Shown in pieces: positions 1 to 11,589 of a DNA stretch of 64,000 nucleotides (position 1 is the first letter of the stretch; the number at the start of each line of letters is the position of its first letter). This DNA comes from Scatophagus argus (lineage: Eukaryota > Chordata > Actinopteri > Scatophagidae). The translations under genes and the position numbers were made by a program. Below the pieces are notes generated by a model. That model had not been told where the DNA came from. It saw nothing but the letters and a program-made list of their open reading frames with translations, and made no database searches. The stretch is taken from NCBI RefSeq assembly GCF_020382885.2, contig NC_058513.1:5905408-5969407 (forward strand). The letters run 5' to 3'.

Positions 1-242
1 GTAGGTTATATACCAAGTTCTGCATATACTGAGGAAAGAACTTTTTTAAAAATAGTTAACTTGTGCAGTGCTTTTTAACAGCTAAAAATGTTATTGTCTT
101 CTTCTCAAATCTGGAAGTCAGTATAATAAAGATCATCCTGTCAACCAACATGTTATCAGAGTGTGGATGGTGGCAGATGGTAAGGGTCCCACTTTCACCA
201 AAATGCTTAAATTATTCTCTTTAACGTGTACAGCCTCATCTA

Positions 243-2303
243 TCACTGTCCGGTTATGTTGTTGCCTCCAGGATTAATGACCATGGAATCCAGTAAGGGA
301 CGGAGAGCCTGGCCAAAAGGCCTAAAGAGGACAGCAGACAGAACAGTCACACCAAAAGAAAGTCTCAACAACTTAGAGTATGTGAAGGGAAAGGGGAAAA
401 AATTAACTGAGCAAAACAAAACCGAAGTCTTTCAGTCGAGCACAAGACACGCAAAAAAATTTGAAAACTAAATTTCAATATTACTTTTTCTGTTTCTATT
501 TGCGCTCAGATTTATTATATCTTGAAAATGTTTTTTCTCAGTGAGGTCAAACAAACAATTGTAGATGTCTGACATTGTCTGTAACAGTGTGAAAGTCTCT
601 CTATCCTTCTTGGACTGAATGTTATTTATGTTTAGTCGGCTATTCACAAGCACCAACCAACAAACTAAACACACGATTGAAAAGATGGAGACCAAAACTG
701 ATCAAAAGTTTGGCATGTTGTTTTAGGCATTAAATATGTACTATGAACTGCAGACTTACCGCATAGGCAGTTGAACTACAGATTCAGAGAATAAGATGGC
801 ATTTATGATGTAAAAACAGCTTTATATATTACTCACGTGGACAGTACTTCAGATGTAAGGTCTGTGATGTACGAAGGGATCTTATTGCCCGTGAGGAACT
901 GAGCCACCTCATTGCTGAAAACGTTGCAGTTGTGATCAAACAGGTTGTACTTGTCACTTCTGTGCACCAGAAGAACGAAGAAGGGAGAGAAAAAGAGGAG
1001 ACAGATGCATAAGTTCAGAGAAAGAACGGAGAGAGCAGGTCAGACAGGGTGGAGAAGGGCGGGTGAGGAGATAGAAACATTTTGACTGAGAGATAACAGG
1101 AAGAACTGTGAGACTTTAAATGCATCACTTTTTCCAGTTCCTCCATTCTCTCACATGCATTTCAATCTAATGGAATTATAATAATTCTTACTAAAACCAT
1201 GAGGGATTTTCAGTGCAATTCAACAGCATTACAGCACTGCAGGTTATAATTTTAGCTAGGGGTTAGGGGGAGCAGCGATGCACTTGCCTCTCAACACAAA
1301 AGTTTTTTTTATTTCTTTCATGTTTTCACTTGCAACTCGATATTTAATCATTTGAAGTGCGACAAGGATGTCTCAATATATTGAAAGACTTTTGACAAAG
1401 AACGGAAGTTACAGCTTATCAAGACTCTGTGTAGTGTACACAATTAAAACATGTTTATTACCAATCAAATTGCTTTAGTGCCAAAGTGACCCCTACCCAT
1501 CCAGACCCCTAGTTGGGATTTAAAATTTGTGTGGTGAGTCTGAGCCTTTACCTGTATGTGGACTCTGCCAGTGAAATCAAGTATTCCGTAAATATCTCGG
1601 CAGGCACCTCAGTGGAGCCAAGGTCCACGATGCAGTCAGGCTGACCCAAGGCCATGCCACCCTAGATCACAACACACATTCACACCTCAGTCAGTCCTTG
1701 TTCCGAACACTTTGACTAACATTTGTTGAGCCATCACTTTCTTAGTACCTGCACTTGATTTATTTTCTTATTTATCTAATTTGATTTTATTGTACTGCAG
1801 TAAATGTAGCAAAGTGCTATTTTCGTATGTGTTGTGTACTTCAGGGTGAAGTGGATTCTTACAGGTGAACAGCTGTTGATGCCTTGTCCTGAAAAGAAGA
1901 ATTCCTTTCCATGGACCACAACAGCAGTGTGCCTACAGTATGAAAACACGAAAAAAACAAACAACAACAACAACAAAAAAACTTATTCCAATAAAACCAC
2001 GCCAAAGCAAGCAGATAATCAAAGTTGACTGAATTTTTCTGTGAGATAACTTCTACAAAACAAACGTATACTCAGCTGCACTCACCATATCCCATCAAGC
2101 TGTCTCCCTGTGATGATAAAAACAGAACTCAATCAGAATGATTTATTTCAAATTGGCAGAAAAAAGTAATAGCTCTGGCCTGAGTCCTAACCGCACTGTC
2201 AAGTCCAAAACTTACCGAGCATGACAGGACTCAGCTGGCGGGCCATGCCTCTGGACAAGTCGTAAACGTACAGTTTCACTGGATAAAAGTCTGTTTGGTC
2301 CAT
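243..2303 (-). CDS. desi1: DESI1, desumoylating isopeptidase 1 (PPPDE cysteine peptidase), complete
   Basis: DESI1 is a small PPPDE-fold cysteine protease that removes SUMO from selected substrates. Six coding exons were read on the minus strand: 2216-2303, 2086-2107, 1863-1932, 1552-1661, 837-959 and 243-321. They total 492 nt, or 163 residues, against 168 in human. The start codon at 2303 gives the family N-terminus [16 protein letters not shown]. The catalytic pair falls at the same numbers as in human: His38 (GIWH) and Cys108 (HNCNVF). The C-terminus ends [11 protein letters not shown], close to the human tail. Exon 2 is a 22-nt microexon. The gene is head to head with xrcc6. No frameshift or lost catalytic residue was seen. 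The 3' end beyond 243 was not resolved. Confidence 0.95.
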
Positions 2304-2815
2304 AACGGCGCAAAGGAATTTTTGTTTAAAATGAAAATGCAGCTAACCTAGTCTAAAGTTAGCAGACTCACATCCGCCAAGAGTTTGCCGGCTAGCTTGC
2401 TCGATGGTAGCTAACAAACAAAACTTTTGAGAGAAACTTTAACAAAAAAAGTCAGAGACTATTTAAATGAAAAGCAAGAAATAAAGTAGCGCAAATAACC
2501 CTCCTAGTACTAGTTCGATGTTGCCGGGTGCTGTCAGAAAATGCTGTGTCACTGTTCTACTGTAAACATTAACATGACTGTCAAAAAAATGCTTTCACAT
2601 GCACAGAGGACTCTTTTTCCGGGGTAAAGCTTCTCTGCATACAAGTCCCGCCTACATAACTAGGATTGGTCAGTTTCTCAACTTGGCAGACAAGAGTCCA
2701 ATGGGAGACGAGCTGCTCCGCATGACGTTCAGCGTTGCTTGTTCGCATACAGAAAGCGCCAGCCATTGAAACTAGTCTGGACTTGTAGGGAGAAAGTAGC
2801 AGACCACCGTAAGTA
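2304..2815. promoter_or_regulatory. Shared head-to-head promoter region of desi1 and xrcc6
   Basis: The desi1 start codon lies at 2303, reading left. A probable non-coding first exon of xrcc6 ends at a GTAAGT donor near 2809, reading right. About 500 bp therefore serves both genes. A CCAAT-type sequence is visible at about 2698-2704 (CCAATGG), and an inverted copy (ATTGG) lies near 2665. No TATA box stands out. The promoter call is inferred from geometry and CCAAT elements. The 5' ends of the transcripts cannot be seen. Confidence 0.55.
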
Positions 2816-3222
2816 AATTATTGGCTAACAATAACTCAGTGTTTGTTGTGGTTGTTGTTCTAAATTGTTTAGTCCATATAGTTTTGTGCATCATTAGAAA
2901 GTTGCATTTTGTTAACTTACCATCCAGAACCTACCCATTAAACTAGCAGTGACAAGCTAAGCTAGCCTGCTAAAATACACATTGCCTGTGTAAAGTTGAT
3001 ACATTAGTTAATTTTAAATAAACATTAATGCATATAACAGTATAATACAGTCTTAACAGTATAATGTTCTTTGGATATTGGAGGTTTGTTCTTTCTTATC
3101 AAATACACGAAGGATCGACCATTTGACCATAGACACACTTTGACTGTAAGTTGTTGCAACAGTGTTTAAGCTACTTAATGTTTTCTGTTGCCTCATATTG
3201 AACCGCTGAACAAGCAGTACAC

Positions 3223-6200
3223 ATGGCAGAGTGGAACGCGTACTACCGGAATGAGGATGAGGATGAAGAGCAAGAGGAAGGAGAGCAGTCTGGAGGTGAG
3301 ATGAAAGCGCCCTCAGTACTTCTCATTAAGTACAAATAATACAAAATTATCAGCTGGCATCGATCACTCTGACTTGGTCTTTATTGCTCTCTGACAGATT
3401 TTTCCTATTTTCATATTTCTCTCCACATTTTCACCAATTAGAAGCTTTTAAATTACTTAGACCATGCAAGTATGAATAACATTGTTATGCAAGTTGCAGT
3501 TTGATGCTATGAACTGCAGTTACTTACAAGTAATTTAACACACAACCTTAATTACGTTATTGGATAACATTTGATACCAAAAAGTAAAACCCTTTGTTGC
3601 TTTTGTTAGGATATTATAAGGTCACAGGGAGGGACAGTTTGGTCTTCTTGGTTGATGCCTCCAAGGAAATGTTCATCAAAGGAGAAGATGGACAGCCGTC
3701 TAACTTTGACTTAACCATGCAGGTAGGACAGCCAGTTATTTGAAGTCTATTTTTGTGGTGTACTCCCAGCTTTCGTGTGTGATACAGCCATTCTTGTACT
3801 GTCACAGCTGTAAATGTTTGAATTGGTTAATTATTCAGATCCTAACACGATGGGGAGTTATTTGGAAGAAAATCTACTTTTTTTTTCCTTTTCTTTTTTT
3901 GCACTTGTTTTTTAGCTTACCCACCATACATTCACATTGCAGAATAAACTTAGTTGTTATTGTTCCATAAAAACAATAATAATATAATAATAATGTCTGT
4001 GTTCTCTCCTTATAGGTTGTGCGCAGCGTGTACACCAGTAAGATCATTAGTAGTCACAGGGATCTGATGGCTTTGGTTTTCTTTGGCACAGAGCAAAGCA
4101 AAAATCCAAGGAACTCATTCAAGCATGTCTACGTGTACCACGACCTTGATGAACCCGGTTAGCTGCAGTACTTTTCAATAATGTTGTTGTTTTGCTGCAA
4201 ATACAAATGTGGGAAGAGTTCTTGTGCACATGTTTTTCTGCCTTCTTTGTATTCCAGTAAGACATATTCAACTTTGACAATATATTTGTTATCCTTGTAT
4301 ATCCAGATAATTTTTGAGCTTTGCTCATTCACAATCTGACTAGCTTTTTCTTTCCATCTAAGCCATCTTTAAAGCCACTAAACTCATCTTTCTTGTATCC
4401 TTATGCATCCAGTTTATTTGTCTGCTCCTTTATTTTCCTCAGGTGCAAAGCGAGTACAGGAGGTGGACGCTCTACGGGGGGATAAAGGAGCCCAGCTAGC
4501 AGCAGAGAAAATGGGCAGTGGGGAGACATCATTAGGTGATGCTCTGTGGTGCTGCGCCAACCTCTACAGTGACATCAAGCTACGCCTCTCACACAAGCGA
4601 CTCATGATCTTCACCTGCAGGGACGAACCACATGGGGGCGACAGTGTGAAGGACCGACAGGCTCGCACCAAGGCCAGTGACCTCAAAGAGACTGGTGTGT
4701 CTGCTCTTTTTTTTCCTGAAAATCATCTGGTCATATGGTTTGAAAGCTCAGAGCTAGCTATTGCAACTTTACCTGCAAATTTCAGTATACAGAAAATGTA
4801 TAACATCTGCAAAAACATCTTCTCTCTTAGGTGTCATCATTGATTTAATGCATCTGAAGAAACCAGGCGGTTTTGATGTCTCGTTCTTCTTTCGTGACAT
4901 TGTAAGTCCTCCTGAGGATGAGAGCGAGCTGGGGCTGCAGCTGGAGCCTTGTGACAAACTGGAGGACCTCCAGAAGAGGGTGCGGGCTAAGGAGCAGAAG
5001 AAGAGAACCTTGGCCAGGTAGCGATCAGTGACACGTTGACATTTCCAGGTGGACGTAAGTTAACGCATGCTGACTTGATTCCTGGAGATTATTTATTGCT
5101 CAGTGTTGTGCTTTCTGTTCATCTTAGTGTTTTTCAGTCACCAAATTCCTCGTCTCTCATATTCTTCACATCATCCTGCCCTCTCTGCCATCTGTAGGTT
5201 AAACTTGTGTCTTGGTGATGGTATAAATGTTGCTGTGGGGCTTTATGCAACTGCTGTGGCAGCTCGGAGACCAGGTGCCATCAGACTTTACAGGGAAACC
5301 AACGAGCCAGTCCGAAGCAAAACCCGCACCTTCCACACCCAGACTGGCAGCCTATTGCTGCCCAGTGAGATAAAGAAAGCCCAGGTAAGAGCAGACTTAA
5401 AATATGCCAAGTCTGGTTTGCTTGCTGGTGTGCATTAATTCCATTAGAACAAATGTGTCAGCCACAGCAGGATTTACCTGAATTTAATTAATGATCAAAA
5501 CTATTTCAGTGATTTTTATTTACTGATTTTTGTTTGTGTTCTTTTTTTCTTCTTCTTCTTCTTGCTTGTTTGTGTGTGTCCGCTGCAGACCTATGGTAAG
5601 AAGCAGATAGTGATGGAGAAAGATGAGGTGGACGCCATCAAGAAGTTTGAAGATCCTGGGCTGTTTCTGATCGGATTCAAACCGATGGAGAGGCTCAAAC
5701 TTCACCACCATATCCGACCTGTTGTCTTCCTCTATCCTGAGGAGGAAGAAGTGAACGGTGTGTACTGTTTGTCTGTCTGCGTACGATTAACTTCAAAACT
5801 AGTTGAAAGAAATATTAAAACCACAGTATTGACTATGAATATTTTCAAATAGTGTGAGATGAGGTGAGGATATGGGTTTGCTGCTCTTCTCTATCTATTT
5901 TATGAGGTGACTGACTAAACAGCTAGCTTGTGGGTCGTTGGTTACACGAAACAAGCAATTAAAGCACACCACATTGGACTTTAAGAAATAGTGATGGACT
6001 TTACTGTCCAGTGTCGTGAAAAGTGTAAGCCAACACCATGAGTGAGAAGTGTCCCAGTGGGACTGAACCTCTGATATATCCTGTGGTTTCCACCTCAGGC
6101 AGCGCATGTCTGTTCTCTGCCTTGTTGACGAAGTGCAGCGAGAAGAATGTGTTCGCTCTGTGCCGCTGCGTCTCTCGCCGAAACTACCCACCTCGATTTG

Positions 6201-7707
6201 TTGCCTTGGTGCCTCAGAAGGAAGAAGTAGACGAGGGGAAGGTACAGATTACACCACCAGGTAATACACCGCGGGGCTCAGCCTCAGTTTTACTGGATTT
6301 AATTAATCTAACTAATCGAAAAGCTGCATTTGGCATTTTTAGCTCTTGAAAAACCTGCGACAAGAAAGATGGTTAACTGTATTATAATCTAGGTCTCTTA
6401 AACCTATATATATCTCTTATATCTTACCCTGTATAAGGTTTCAACATCATCTACCTGCCATACGCCGATGACATACGGACATTGGATCCTCCGCACTTTC
6501 CATCTGCCTCACAGTTGCAGGCGGACAAGATGAAGGAGATCGTCTCCAAGCTGCGCTTCAAATACAGGTAGGCAAACTGCTTTACAGATGTCTTACTTTA
6601 AAGATGCCTAAACAGTTTTCTCCAGGTACTCCGGCTTCCCACAGTCATCATCATCACCAAATCATGCACATTAGGTTCAAAGGCTACATTGCCTTTGAAC
6701 CTAACGTGAGTGTGTGTGTATATGTGGTTGTCTGTCTTTGTGTGTCAGCGATGGCGATCGGTCCAGGGTGTACCCCGCCTCTTGCCATTGGTCAGCTGGG
6801 ATAGGCCCCTAGAAAATGGGTGGATGGAAAGGATATTGTTCTCGGGGGACATGCATTTAATTTATAAAAAGTAACTGGCGTATGTCATGAGTACTCTGTT
6901 GTGAAACTTATGGGCACTTTGTGGGATCTCATGCTCATAACAAGGTCACTCACTTGGTTTCATCCTGTGTCATGTTTTTTCTTATTAATGTAACGCAGGT
7001 GTGATGCTTTTGAGAATCCAGTCATCCAGCAACATTACAGGAACCTGGAGGCTTTGGCTCTGGATATGGTGGCTCCAGAGGACACAGAGGACCTCATCAG
7101 TAAGATTCAGCGAAACAAATAAGCAGAGATCCTGGTTCCTCTTGTGGCCGTTACATCCACTTGTTATTTCTTTTGTTTCACACTTTCTGTACTCATCTGT
7201 TTCTGTTTGTCTCTTTGTGTCAGTGCCAAAGGTGGACCAGATTGACTGCCGTCTTGGTTCTTTGGTCCAGGAGTTTAAAGATCTGGTCTACCCTGCCAAC
7301 TACAACCCTGAGAGCAAACCAACCACCAAACGCAAATCAGGTTGGAGCTGGAATCAGTAAAAAAGAAAAAAACAACAGAGCTTTTTACTGCATCTTTGAT
7401 AGTTTTAAATACTGCGCTGACTGTCTGGCTTAGATTGTGGTATGATACAGTAAAAAAAATCGGACTCTTCTTTCGACTGAATGTTTTCTCCATGAATGAA
7501 CTTGCAGCTGATACAGGCAGCGGTGCTGAGAAGAAGCCTAAGGTGGAGGTGCCAGAGGACGAGCTGAGGGCCCATGTGCAGAACGGCACGCTTGGAAAGC
7601 TGACCGTGCCCGTGCTGAAGGAGGCCTGTAAGCAGTTTGGGGTTCGGACCACTGGGACCAAGAAGCAGGAGCTGATAGACGCTCTGACTGCCCGCCTGGG
7701 CCCATGA
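3223..7707 (+). CDS. xrcc6: XRCC6 / Ku70, DNA end-binding subunit of the Ku heterodimer, complete
   Basis: Ku70 pairs with Ku80 to cap DNA double-strand ends in the nucleus and recruit DNA-PKcs for non-homologous end joining. Twelve coding exons were read: 3223-3295, 3610-3722, 4016-4157, 4443-4694, 4831-5017, 5198-5384, 5589-5757, 6099-6260, 6438-6567, 6999-7099, 7224-7340 and 7508-7707. They sum to 1833 nt, or 610 residues, against 609 in human. Landmarks in order are an acidic N-terminus, the vWA-like domain ([12 protein letters not shown]), the Ku core ([33 protein letters not shown]), the C-terminal arm and a basic linker (KRKS...EKKPK). A C-terminal SAP DNA-binding domain follows ([18 protein letters not shown]) and the protein ends LGP. 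It is intact, with a non-coding first exon inferred near 2770-2809. Confidence 0.96.
6617..6828 (+). repeat. 5'-truncated tRNA-SINE copy in an xrcc6 intron
   Basis: This stretch matches the 3' half of the SINE found whole at 30416-30778, but on the plus strand. It begins near GGTACTCCGGCTTCCCACAG and ends GAAAATGGGTGGATGGAAAGG, which is the decayed GGAT tail. It is much more diverged than the two later copies and carries a private perfect inverted repeat at 6671-6704. It sits wholly inside the intron after the xrcc6 exon ending at 6567. Confidence 0.75.
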
Positions 7708-8870
7708 GGAGTTAGATGTGCACCCCATTGTGCCTTTGTTAGCTTATTCAGATCAGCAGGTTTGTGTTGTTTCCATGTGTAGAAATATCATCTGCCACTT
7801 TGTGCGAACAAAGTTAAATTTGTTATCTATTTTAAAAGTAGATAAAGGATTTCAAATTTACTGTGTGTTTTGTAAATTTCAGTGCCCCACACTATGAGCA
7901 GTGTTCCCAAAAATTTTCCTTGTGTGCTTGCTAAGATTAAAATTGTTGCTTTACCCTGTTTGTGGCAGTCCCACATTACATGAATAATGTTTGAATATAA
8001 CAAAAACAAGTCTTTCTTGTGACCAAGTACTCTGATACTGAATGTGGGTACATCATAAAACAAGTTTTGTGTGCATCAAAATAAACTGTACACTAAACAT
8101 AGTTATAAAAATACTGTACTTAGTGATGACACTTGTTGATAAACTTGCATTTGCATTAATAAATACAAATTCTAACAGTCCTGAATCTAGTTTGTTCCAG
8201 TTATTCAGCATACTGTACACCTTAAGCAGCATTTCCAGTCCTTCGTGTAGCCAGATCGAAGGTGTGTCCCTCTGAAACAAGACTGCAGCATTATCAGCAT
8301 ACCGGGGCCTTTGTGTTTGCTGCACAGCACAATAAAGGAGTGTTCCTGCTGAGGGCAGGCCTGCACAGGCAAATGCAACTGCACAACAGCAGGAAGAAGG
8401 GATCACATGCAACTTTGACCTCATGTGAATTGCGTCAGGTTTTGACAGACTGAAAGTAGATGGTGTTCCCGGTGGAGGATTAGCTCACCACAGGGCAGGT
8501 ATGGGGCTTCAGGAACATTTAGCCACTGCAATTGTTTAAAATAGACTTTTGGACTTCTGTATATCATTTATGTTTTAGCTTACCCTGTCTTGGAACTTTG
8601 CTACATATACAACAGAGCTTTCTCTTGCTTTGAACTAAGTGTGACTTGTAGAAATGAAATCCAGGCACTTAACATTTGCTGCAATAACATTTAATCTGGA
8701 GTCCTAGTTTTAATTTGAACTGTTTGCATCACATTGACTTTGAAAAACATCGAACAACCTGAGTGTTGTGTTCAACTTTTAGGGCTTTTACACTGAAAAT
8801 TCTGAGCAGAAGGGATGTGACATATTCTCGCTACCTTGACTGACTGAAGGTCCGTCAACTACAGAGAGAA
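7708..8870 (+). other. xrcc6 3' UTR and intergenic spacer
   Basis: The stretch after the xrcc6 stop is AT-rich with no coding pattern. AATAAA-type signals occur near 8082 and 8329, and either could end the xrcc6 transcript. I see no gene or clear repeat before the next start codon at 8871. Confidence 0.5.
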
Positions 8871-9493
8871 ATGGAGTGTCAGTGTGAGAAGGACCGTCCT
8901 GAGGATGCTGTTACAGGTGAGACAGACAAACTCATCAAACATCCCTTAACAGGCATTAAAGCTGACTGCACTGCTTCACAGAGAATATACAGAATATTAT
9001 TTGTATTATTACTTAAATAGAATGAGGTGTTCATTCTTCTCTTAATGGTTTTGGAGAAAAATAATTTATGCAGTTTTGCAACAACAGCAGCTGTGAGCCG
9101 CTGAAGCCTTTTTAAAACTGTGCTCAAGTTTCCCACCATGAAAACAATGCTGGAATGGATGAGACTGTGATGTCAGCCTTTATGTATAAATATTAAAATG
9201 AAAGCATTTATTTTGAACGTAGCCCTTGATGTGCCCACAGCCACTGACACAACACTAAGTCTTGCATTCTACAATCAGGGTTTCCTGGGATTTAGAGTAT
9301 TTCATGCATTTCACATTCGGGTGAAAGGTAAACCTCGTGATGAGTTGTGTACAGCATTGCTTTATTAATGCCACGCTTTTCTCCCTCCACTCTTTGTTTA
9401 GGCTTGTGGTTGAACAGCAGCAGTGTCCAGATGGGAGCTTTTACTGTGGTGGGCTATGTTCTCTACAGATTCTCACAAAGTCAGTCACTCACC

Positions 9494-9535
<42 letters not shown>

Positions 9536-11589
9536 CATAAGCATTTGGATATAAGCAAAATTATTGGTCCTATGACGGTTCTTTGAGTGGCTGGATTATA
9601 ATTTACTGTTGATTTAAGAAAATACTCAAATCTGAACTTCGACGTGTCTAATTCAGCAGATTCACCTCAGTTTAATTAGAAGAGCCGCTTCCATCAGCCA
9701 ATCAGGGTGCGAGGGTTTATGTCCTCACATTTCAATATTTAGCTGGTTCAATTTACCATCTAAATATGATACATTTTAAAAACAAACAATAACATGGACC
9801 CTAAAACAATTTGAATGTTTTTATATAGATCATACCCACTGGTAAACAAATAATAAAGGCATTGCTCAAGCCACCTTATCACCTTGTTATTATCATCTTT
9901 GCTGCAGTATTGATGGTGGTCTGTTTTTCCTGCAGCGCTCCCAGCCCTGATCCGATGGCCGATTCGTCTGTTCTGCTCTCTAACTGGTGAGTTCAGCTAA
10001 AGTAATGTATCAGAGGTCAGAGGTCACTTTGTGTCCCACACAGCCACATTTTAACTGACAGCACACAAAAAATGCCGTGTGCAACAGATGGAATAACATG
10101 ACAATATAAGTGTCACGTTGAAATCACCAGAACAATAATGTGTGTCATTGTTTCTGCCTCAGGTCTGTCAGCTCTTTGGAGCTGGGTGAGCCGCCTAGTG
10201 GGAACCATTCGTGGTAAAAAATAATACATCCTTCATCTCTTAGCCCCAGGAATAAAACAAACTGTATCACATGTCGCCTCTGAATTAAACAAAGCTACAT
10301 GCTAACTTTTCTCTAACCATCTGGTGCCTCAGGAATCCAGAGTCTTTTTAAATGGCTGTCTCGAATTTGGCGATTTATCATAGGTGAGTGTTGCCTGCAT
10401 TTGCATTGGATATTGTTTTTGCTTCACTGCGTGTTTGAAAATGACTTTCCAAGCGAAGGCGAACTGGTCATGAGAATTTTACAACTTGAGTGGGTAAGTT
10501 CAAGTAGTAAGAGGAAGTGACTCAGAAACTCAGCAGACACATGACGGTAATTCAGTATCTCAAGGGACTGGAGCTATTTTAGTGATAGATCTACATAATA
10601 ATCACAGCCCTGTAATTAACAGTTAAACCATCTGACGTACAATCTGCTCCTCCATCAGGATTTTCCTCCAAGTTCAAGTGGCTGGCTGCTGTCATCAAAG
10701 CAATCACAGGTCAGTTCATCTTCACTTTTTTTTTTTCTTCTTTGCTCTGTCAGCTGTTATTTTAAACATAAGATCTACTCATACTCAGTTGGGTTTAGGG
10801 CTAACAGCTTTTATGCAAAGTGCTTTATTATTTGACTAATAAAAACTTGTCACCTTTGCAGGGACACCCAGAGATGGAGCAGTGGAGTCGGAGATGGATC
10901 CAACTAACAAACCAGGCCTAAGGCTGATTATCCTGGGGCCCCCAGGTGGAGGACAGACCTCCCTGGCAGAAACTTTGTTGGGCAACAGTGAGACAAGGAC
11001 ACCAATGGGTCCCCTAATGGAGAGCACCAAGAGAAGGACAGTGATGGATGGTAGAGAGGTTACTGTGATCAACACCCCAGATCTTCTCCGGCCATCACTG
11101 GGGAACAACAAGAGAGCCATGGAAGCTCTGAGGAGCCTTCAGCTCGCCAGTCCTGGACCGCACGCCTTCTTGTTGGTGATCCAAACTCCAAGTTCCAGCA
11201 CGGGGAACAGCCAGGATGTGGCTCAGGAGATCCGGGCCACCCTCAAACTGTATGGAGATGAAGCCGTAGGGTACATCATCCCAGTCCTCACTTGTGCAGA
11301 TCGTCCAGGTCGAGAGCGTACTCTAGATCAGCTGCTGGATGTGGACACTGGGGGTCTGAAAACGGCTCTGTCCCTATGTGACCAGAGACCAGAGCTGGTG
11401 GATGACGGGCCAGACTGCCCCCCAGAGGTGCAGAGTGTGACACGCAAGAACTTAGTGGGGCGTGTGATGGAGCTGAAGACACTGAGGGGGCATTTCATCC
11501 ACGAGCTGCAGAGAAGAGAGGACCGCATCAGGGAGGAGCTGCTAGCTGACATGGCCTCCGCACTGGCTAGAAAACTGGGACACATGTAA
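8871..11589 (+). CDS. AIG1/GIMAP-like GTPase with four tandem 17-residue amphipathic exon modules
   Basis: I do not recognise an exact orthologue. Eight coding exons were read: 8871-8916, 9241-9327, 9402-9479, 9936-9986, 10163-10213, 10333-10383, 10659-10709 and 10862-11589. They total 1143 nt, or 380 residues, and every junction is phase 1. Exon 3 encodes a hydrophobic, membrane-like stretch (MGAFTVVGYVLYRF). Exons 4-7 are each exactly 51 nt and give TLPALIRWPIRLFCSLT, GLSALWSWVSRLVGTIR, GIQSLFKWLSRIWRFII and GFSSKFKWLAAVIKAIT. Trp is always at position 8. Exon 8 holds an AIG1-type G domain with SPGPHAFLLVIQ and a helical tail. The P-loop reads GPPGGGQTS, with Gln where Lys is invariant, and the G3 motif reads NTPD rather than DTPG. 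GIMAPs are membrane-associated immune GTPases. Membrane association through the modules and weak or absent nucleotide binding are inferences. Confidence 0.72.
9495..9532. repeat. (AC)n microsatellite, about 19 units
   Basis: An uninterrupted AC dinucleotide run lies in the intron after exon 3 of the GTPase gene, 15 bp beyond the inferred donor at 9480. It is a likely length polymorphism. Confidence 0.97.

Noticed and set aside
226-471. 81-codon plus-strand open frame
   Set aside because: Its first half is antisense to the last coding exon of desi1 and it shows no protein similarity.
9241-9327. Idea that exon 2 of the GTPase gene (GFLGFRVFHAFHIRVKG end) is a fifth copy of the 17-residue module
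   Set aside because: It ends with a similar basic/hydrophobic pattern, but it is 87 nt long and lacks the fixed Trp, so homology to the 51-nt exons cannot be claimed.
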